In this document: positions 59,561 through 64,000 of the stretch, one piece after another
How positions within the stretch are numbered: position 1 is the stretch's first letter
Layout of the letters: the number at the start of each line of letters is the position of its first letter
DNA from: Dryas octopetala
Lineage: Eukaryota; Streptophyta; Magnoliopsida; Rosales; Rosaceae
Assembly: GCA_963921425.1 (NCBI GenBank)
Contig: OY992837.1
Coordinates: 17,209,896-17,273,895 of the forward strand
Direction of reading: 5' to 3'
DNA: 64,000 nucleotides
Notes under the pieces: model-generated
Told to the model about the DNA's origin: nothing
Databases searched by the model: none
Seen by the model: only the letters and a program-made list of their open reading frames with translations
Made by a program: the position numbers and the translations under genes

Positions 59561-59777
59561 AGTATTCATGAAATGGCTAAATTGGCCTTGGGTATGTGGT
59601 CACCTGCAAAGCACATGACTCACTTCCGTCCATTTCATTAACGGAAATCAACCTAGGTACTACATTAGTACAAAATAAAAGTTCAAATACTTAATATGGA
59701 CAAATAAAAGTTCAGATACTTAATTGAGACATGGGTAATAGTTCAGGTATCAAATTTGAAAAAAACCCTTTAAAAAA

Positions 59778-61052
59778 TTAGAATGATTAGTCACTTAATT
59801 ATTCGACAATTATCCCCAGCCAATAAGGCAATAAGCATATTTTTACATGCTTGTTAAGTAGCTGTTATTATAAAAGTCTTGTCAAGTTGTCAGCCCATGT
59901 CTTTTATGAAAGACTTCATCCTCATTGAGTTTTTTTTTTTTTTTTTTTTTGTCTTGAGTGTTTGGCATATGCATGTGGCATGCATACAGATGCCTTAAAG
60001 AGGGCTAGAAACCCTTCAACATTTACCATTAAACAAGTTAAGCTAAAAAATATGCACCATGTATTTTTACAGCAATCCGAGCAATTTATTTGTTCATATC
60101 GATGCCATAGGGGCACTCTAGCAAAGATTTTTTAAGAAGCAGTGACACTTGTTAGGTATGTTGTCTTGACGCTCATAACATTACTAGGGGATTGGTTGAC
60201 ACTGACCACAAAGTAGGCATAGCTTATCATAAGTTCATAACTGAATTAGAGGGTTATACTGCCCATATGCATGTGGAGAAATTTTTGCATATTTAAGGGT
60301 TTTCAACTTATATGGACATGACAATTTTTCAATATATTGAAAAGTCTGCAAGTCCCAATTTTAAATAAATTGGGGTTGCAGCCCCAATAACTACATGATG
60401 TCTAACACGCTGACTGATCCACTCTTGCACACCACTCATGACTTGATCAAGTCTCACGGACTTAATTCAATTCAATGTAATGATGGTTTGAAAATTAGGT
60501 GTGTTTAATTTGTTTGTAGGGATTTAAGAATGGAGGAAATTAGGTGGTGGTTTTGTGAATTGCATTTACAGTGGTTGGCTAAGGTTGTCGGTGAGTATTT
60601 CGTGTGGCAGTTGGGAATTAATTTGGTGAATAATAACATTACTTGATATCCTTTATTGCTATTGACTGGATAGTGGATACAAAAAAATTTTAACTTCATA
60701 ATAGATTATGCCTTGTATTTAAGCCAATAAATACTTAGACAGCCTCCATTTGTCTCTTATGTCTCCTTTTTCTTCAAAATGTAACATTTCTATCTTGTAT
60801 GTTGCATGTATATATGACGTGACGTACTAGAAAATGACACTGATATTATCGTTTCTTTTCAACATGCTTATTTGTTTAGGATTATCTTTCCTGGTTTCAG
60901 TCAAACATTATTTAGCCGAAAGTCGTCTTCTACCACTCGTTTGCCGTAAGATTCTTGTAAGGCTGCTTTAACTTTGTGTCACTACAAATGGATAACTCTA
61001 CACGTACACACCGACAACCTCACAGGGACAAAATAATATCTTCTTAGTTTGC
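59778..61052. other. Spacer upstream of the RIP gene
   Basis: Contains the second copy of the dispersed repeat (59973-60130), a poly(T) run at 59929-59950, and otherwise AT-rich sequence with no supported gene. The final part is the RIP promoter region. Confidence 0.45.
59973..60130. repeat. Dispersed repeat, copy 2
   Basis: Close match in the same orientation to 22774-22934 ('gatgccttaaagagggctag', 'catatcgatgcca.aggggc'), some 37 kb away. Small indels distinguish the copies. Confidence 0.8.
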
Positions 61053-61060
61053 TATATAAA
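61053..61060 (+). promoter_or_regulatory. TATA box of the RIP gene
   Basis: TATATAAA lies 119 bp upstream of the RIP start codon. A transcription start about 30 bp downstream would give a leader of roughly 85 nt, purine-rich near the ATG (agaaagaagaagaagtaaag), as is common for plant mRNAs. Confidence 0.65.
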
Positions 61061-61171
61061 ACTATAAAAGGGGTTTCAGCTTCAGCTTCATCTCATATTC
61101 TCATTCCAGATTGTCAATCAGTTACCAACCGAAAGAAAGAAGAAGAAGTAAAGTTTCAGAGTAAGTATTAA

Positions 61172-61897
61172 ATGGCGGCCGCGCAATTTACAGTGGAGTT
61201 CAACGTGGAAGAGAGTAAGCAGACCACCGAGTGGACAACTTACAAGAACTTCATCGAGGGCTTACGCCCTCGGTTAGGAGTGAGACGTTTACACGATGTT
61301 CCCGTCCTTCCACGTAAACAGAATCCACCCAGTCAATGGTTCGACATCGTACTGAAAACCAATACCCATTCGATCAAGCTCAGGATCCGAAGCGACAACC
61401 TCTACTTGGACGCCTACCAAATGCAAAACTCTAACCAATGGTTGGAGTTCGGGAAAGAACCTTCACCACATCTAATTCACGGATCCACCTTCCTGGGCTT
61501 TGGTTGTAACTATGTGGACTTGGCACGCGCATGCGATACTAAGATTGAGGACATCAAACTCGGCCAGAAGGCACTCACGAATGCTGTAAGTGAGCTGAGT
61601 AGCGCTACTACCACGGCGAGCCGTGCCCGGAATACGATCATCGTGATTCAGATGATATGTGAGTCGATTAGGTTTGCGGATTTCTCCAATCATTTCGCTA
61701 AAACATTCAAAGGCGACGGTTCGCCACCCGATAAGAGGATGCTAACCTTAGAGCATAAATGGGAAGACCTCTCTAAGGCGTTGCTCCGTGCCGATGCCAA
61801 TCCTGAAAAATTCTTTAAACTTCCGCAACCCAACGATATGAAAATAGTGACTTATCTGGATGCGATCAAAGTACTTGGCATCCTGCTCAGTGACTGA
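61172..61897 (+). CDS. Type 1 ribosome-inactivating protein (rRNA N-glycosidase)
   Basis: Family enzymes remove one adenine from the sarcin-ricin loop of the large rRNA. The single intronless frame encodes 241 residues, a length close to known A chains. The catalytic set can be placed by pattern: Tyr78 in NLYLDAY, Tyr114 in GFGCNYVDL, Glu164 and Arg167 in IQMICESIRF, and Trp197 in KWEDL. There is no lectin B chain downstream and no N-terminal signal peptide: the protein starts MAAAQFTVEF, so it should stay in the cytosol, as proposed for some Rosaceae RIPs. The ATG has a TATA box and a purine-rich leader upstream, and poly(A) signals follow the stop. All catalytic positions are present, so it is probably functional, perhaps in defence; that role is inference. 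Confidence 0.9.
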   Translation: MAAAQFTVEFNVEESKQTTEWTTYKNFIEGLRPRLGVRRLHDVPVLPRKQNPPSQWFDIVLKTNTHSIKLRIRSDNLYLDAYQMQNSNQWLEFGKEPSPHLIHGSTFLGFGCNYVDLARACDTKIEDIKLGQKALTNAVSELSSATTTASRARNTIIVIQMICESIRFADFSNHFAKTFKGDGSPPDKRMLTLEHKWEDLSKALLRADANPEKFFKLPQPNDMKIVTYLDAIKVLGILLSD

Positions 61898-61936
61898 TTC
61901 GTTTTTGTGTCTGTTTGATTTTCACGTCTTTGTATA

Positions 61937-61946
61937 AATAAATAAA
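61937..61946 (+). terminator. Poly(A) signals of the RIP gene
   Basis: Two overlapping AATAAA hexamers (61937-61942 and 61941-61946) start 40 bp after the stop codon, a good position for plant 3' end formation. Confidence 0.6.
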
Positions 61947-62044
61947 GGTTTTGTGTGGAAGGCGGTATATATAGAAATAGTAAGTTCCTTAAAAATGGTC
62001 AAGCTAGCTTCTCGAGCTCCTATTTTAAAAATAATGCGTGACTG

Positions 62045-62251
62045 ATAGAGCTTTCTTGACTGTGGCCAACAATTCTTGAATACTCTGATCCCGATTCATT
62101 AATTACTTTCCCTCTCCATCTTTAACCTCAGCCATGCCTAGAATGTAGGGCAATATATTCATTAAACTCGACATCTCGGCTGATCACGAGCTTCTTAGTT
62201 CTTGGATTGTAGACGCGATAGCCTTTAAATTGGGAACTATATCCCATAAAT
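62045..62251 (-). pseudogene. Ty1/copia pol fragment
   Basis: On the minus strand, starting flush with the CACTA end, the frame reads FMGYSSQFKGYRVYNPRTKK and then LVISRDVEFNEYIALH. This is the conserved block between integrase and reverse transcriptase in copia polyproteins (usual form GYS-x-SKGYR-x-Y-x-P, then SRDV-x-F-E). It runs into a TGA and decays leftward. The upstream part of the copia element should lie beyond the CACTA insertion, outside the window. Confidence 0.8.
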
Positions 62252-62714
62252 CACTACAACAAAAGACTATATTAATAGCTTTTGATTATAGCGTTTTTTT
62301 GGAAATGCTATAAATTGTAAGATAGTAATAGCAATTTAACTAATAAATTCTATGAAAGTTTGGTCTTCACGCGGGGATGTTTTTTATTATAGCGTTTTTT
62401 AAAAACCCATTGTGCTTTAGCGGCTAATGAAAAAAGAAGCGATGCTTTTAAATTTTATACGTTTCGTAAATCCAAAAAACAAAAACTCAAATCTCATCTT
62501 TTCCTTCTCTCTATCCTCTCTTTCTCTCCATTGTCTACAGAGCACACATACAGCACCTTTATCCTCTGTGTCATAGGTAAGCACCTCTCATCCTCATCCT
62601 CTTCGTCTCGCTGTTTCTTTACTTCTATTGTGTCCGAGTAAGTTGATTCGATTCTAGGGTTAGGGTAAAGGGATTTTGACAAATCTGAGTTTGCGGATCT
62701 GCTCATACCAAATG

Positions 62715-63160
62715 CGAATCTGATGGTGCGCCTCTACCCTCACCGCCGAGCATAAGGCACACATGGAATTCCAAAAGCTGCTTGCCAAAGCCAGATGCAA
62801 TCTCACTATCTGCTCCGACAGAGTCTCCAACTCTAAGTCCAAAGGTTAAGAAATTAATTAAACCCAAATTTCATTTTCATTTCATTTCCTTTCTGAATAA
62901 ATAAAAATAAAATCTGATTTTTAATTTTGTAGGTAAAGGAGTGAAACTAGAGGAGCTGCTGGTGGAGGAGACGTGGGTGGAGGCTATACGCTAAGAACCT
63001 TTGCAAGTTCGTTGAGAGTGAGATTTGCGGTGGCCGTGGCCGTGGCGGTGGCATTCCCATATATTTGCTGACTCACTTGATCTTCAACACTCTCAACTCC
63101 ACTCCTTTTGACCGGGTCAAGGCTATCATCCTGGGTCAGGACCCATATCATGGTCCGGGT
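62715..63160 (+). pseudogene. Captured uracil-DNA glycosylase fragment, 5' part
   Basis: First piece (about 62730-62847) reads LTAEHKAHMEFQKLLAKARC and then NLTICSDRVSNSKSK, the N-terminal region of plant UNG. After a GTTAAG donor-like site, an intron-like stretch and a TTGTAG acceptor, a second piece (62933-63160) reads GVKLEELLVEETWVEA, then after a small deletion with frame change YAKNLCKFVESEICGG, a Gly/Arg repeat, IPIYLLTHLIFNTLNSTPFD and RVKAIILGQDPYHGPG. The last holds the water-activating Asp motif GQDPYHG. The TAA and frame change within the second piece prevent a functional enzyme. Confidence 0.88.
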
Positions 63161-63880
63161 CGAAGATACTAATCTTGTTGATGCCTACACAACCACCTAT
63201 AATGTATGGAGCTATGATGAGCATCTCATCCGTGCAGTCATTTGCTATGGCCTATATCCTAGAATTTGCTCTGTTGTGGTAAGCCTAGCGCTTTTTTTAA
63301 CCGTGTTTTCGCTAGATTATAATATGTTCTAATTACTTCTCTAAGTTCTTGATGCTATCAATCTCCTCCATCTATTGTATTCATCATGTTTACGCCATGA
63401 TGAATACAGGCTTTTTTAATCATATTGGGAAGTAAACTTAAAATAGTCATAGGAAAGTAATTAAAAATGCTTTATCAACCACAGTTTGGCTACATGGTCC
63501 TCAATTGGCTAAATATTGTGCCAGTGTCTGTTTGTTGTGTGTGTATATATATAAAAAATTTGATTTGTCCCAATATGCATTATATGATTCATTTCCTCTT
63601 GTATGATTTTCTTGAGGGCTGACATAAATGGATATGCAGCACAATGAAAAGTCATTTTCGCTGAAAACTATGGAGGATGGCCAGGTGCTGCTATACTCAG
63701 TAAGGATTCTTGTTCATCTCATCAATGTATCATCAATATAAAGTAATGCCCTTGATTACGTGTCAGTTTGATTTTCTGTTCTTTGTCGTTTGCCTACAAC
63801 TCTGTCAATGCTTGGGAATCTAAAATTCCATATCTGTGGCTAGTTTTCAATGAGAAGATAAAAGTGAACTCTGTTTTTCC
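63158..63880 (+). pseudogene. Captured DExH-box RNA helicase fragment (three exons)
   Basis: Three pieces in order: 63158-63278 (ending in a GT donor) reads VEDTNLVDAYTTTYNVWSYD and then EHLIRAVICYGLYPRICSVV; 63640-63699 (AG acceptor, GT donor) reads HNEKSFSLKTMEDGQVLLYS; and 63798-63880 reads [20 protein letters not shown] and then IKVNSVF. Together they match the OB-fold region near the C-terminus of plant DExH3/DExH5-type helicases. The acceptor before the third piece is no longer AG. Exon order and introns are kept, so the donor was genomic DNA, not an mRNA copy. Confidence 0.82.
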
Positions 63881-63897
63881 TACGCGATTCAACAACT

Positions 63898-64000
63898 ATG
63901 GGTCTGTCTTTCTCTGTCCCAGAGGGTGTCCAGTCTGGTTAATATATTCAAAGAACTTTACCAAGATGTTGACTGTTCAATCCCATCTCATGGCAATCTT
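63898..64000 (+). pseudogene. Captured uracil-DNA glycosylase fragment, second exon, cut by the window edge
   Basis: ATG at 63898 begins [11 protein letters not shown], followed by a short deletion and [20 protein letters not shown] then HGNL. This is the UNG segment that normally follows GQDPYHGPGQA directly. In this element it is separated from it by about 740 bp of helicase sequence. It continues beyond position 64000. Confidence 0.85.

Larger units (their letters stand above)
45855..59768 (-). mobile_element. Large MULE (Mutator-like) element with nested insertions
   Basis: The left end begins GGG, then a T-run and 'caaatttggtacctgaacta'; the right end is its reverse complement ('tagttcaggtatcaaatttg', an A-run, CCC). 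The arms match over about 150 bp (45855-46010 with 59610-59768), including 'ttgatttccgttaat'. Flanks tttagaaaa (45846-45854) and tttaaaaaa (59769-59777) match at 8 of 9 bases, a Mutator-sized duplication. The element encodes a MuDR-like transposase at 49280-52220 (-). Three younger elements sit inside: the Pack-MULE at 46710, the MITE at 48524 and the CACTA at 53144. Without them the MULE would be about 5.4 kb, a normal autonomous size. Confidence 0.87.
62252..64000. mobile_element. CACTA transposon, left part only, runs off the window
   Basis: Begins CACTACAACAAAAGACTATA, almost the same as the reverse complement of the right end of the element at 53144 (CACTACAACAAAAGAGGTCT), and has the same subterminal motifs ('ttatagcgttttttt', 'aaatgctata'). 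It interrupts a copia fragment; the preceding 3 bp, aat, would be its target duplication. The visible interior is a chimera of uracil-DNA glycosylase and DExH-helicase exons. The right end is not in the window. Confidence 0.82.

Noticed and set aside
62715-64000. A functional UNG gene
   Set aside because: Frame change and deletion in the second piece, loss of residues after VPEGV, and helicase exons in the middle. It is cargo of a CACTA element.

Overview
The window is plant nuclear DNA, almost certainly from a dicot. Genes are split by GT-AG introns, and the AT-rich spacers are packed with plant transposons (MULE, CACTA, hAT, LTR, TRIM, MITE). I can support four host genes: an HSP90 co-chaperone p23 (+), a DUF639 membrane protein (-), a CC-NB-ARC-LRR resistance gene broken by one frameshift (+), and an intronless type 1 ribosome-inactivating protein without a signal peptide (+). 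A cytosolic RIP of this kind fits Rosaceae, but that placement is inference and the window does not prove it.

Layout. 1-14 kb: an unidentified exon fragment (-), a 959-bp MULE-type foldback element, and a complete but internally deleted Ty3/gypsy-like element (3842-9206) whose two 2.2-kb LTRs flank only 0.9 kb. After a quiet stretch come two more MULE-type elements. 14.2-27 kb: p23 and DUF639 converge tail to tail. The long p23 intron holds an antisense solo LTR, and a DUF639 intron holds a 365-bp TRIM. 27-41 kb: a MITE, a decayed hAT transposase, a second copy of the DUF639 upstream region, stacked inverted repeats, and a 6.06-kb CACTA element carrying pieces of a RING-finger gene. 41.7-44.5 kb: the NLR.

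45.9-59.8 kb: a nest. The outer element is a 13.9-kb MULE with a MuDR-like transposase. Inside it are a Pack-MULE carrying a broken BRL2-like receptor-kinase fragment, a palindromic MITE in a TA microsatellite, and a 6.4-kb CACTA element. 61.2 kb: the RIP. 62.0-64.0 kb: a Ty1/copia pol fragment cut by the left end of another CACTA element, which carries a uracil-DNA glycosylase fragment interrupted by exons of a DExH-box RNA helicase and runs off the window.

The dominant theme is capture and shuffling of host gene fragments by DNA transposons: RING, BRL2 kinase, and UNG plus helicase. For the major elements, boundaries rest on termini plus target-site duplications read directly from the sequence. 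Family names for captured fragments come from recognising conserved peptide motifs by eye; no database search was run.
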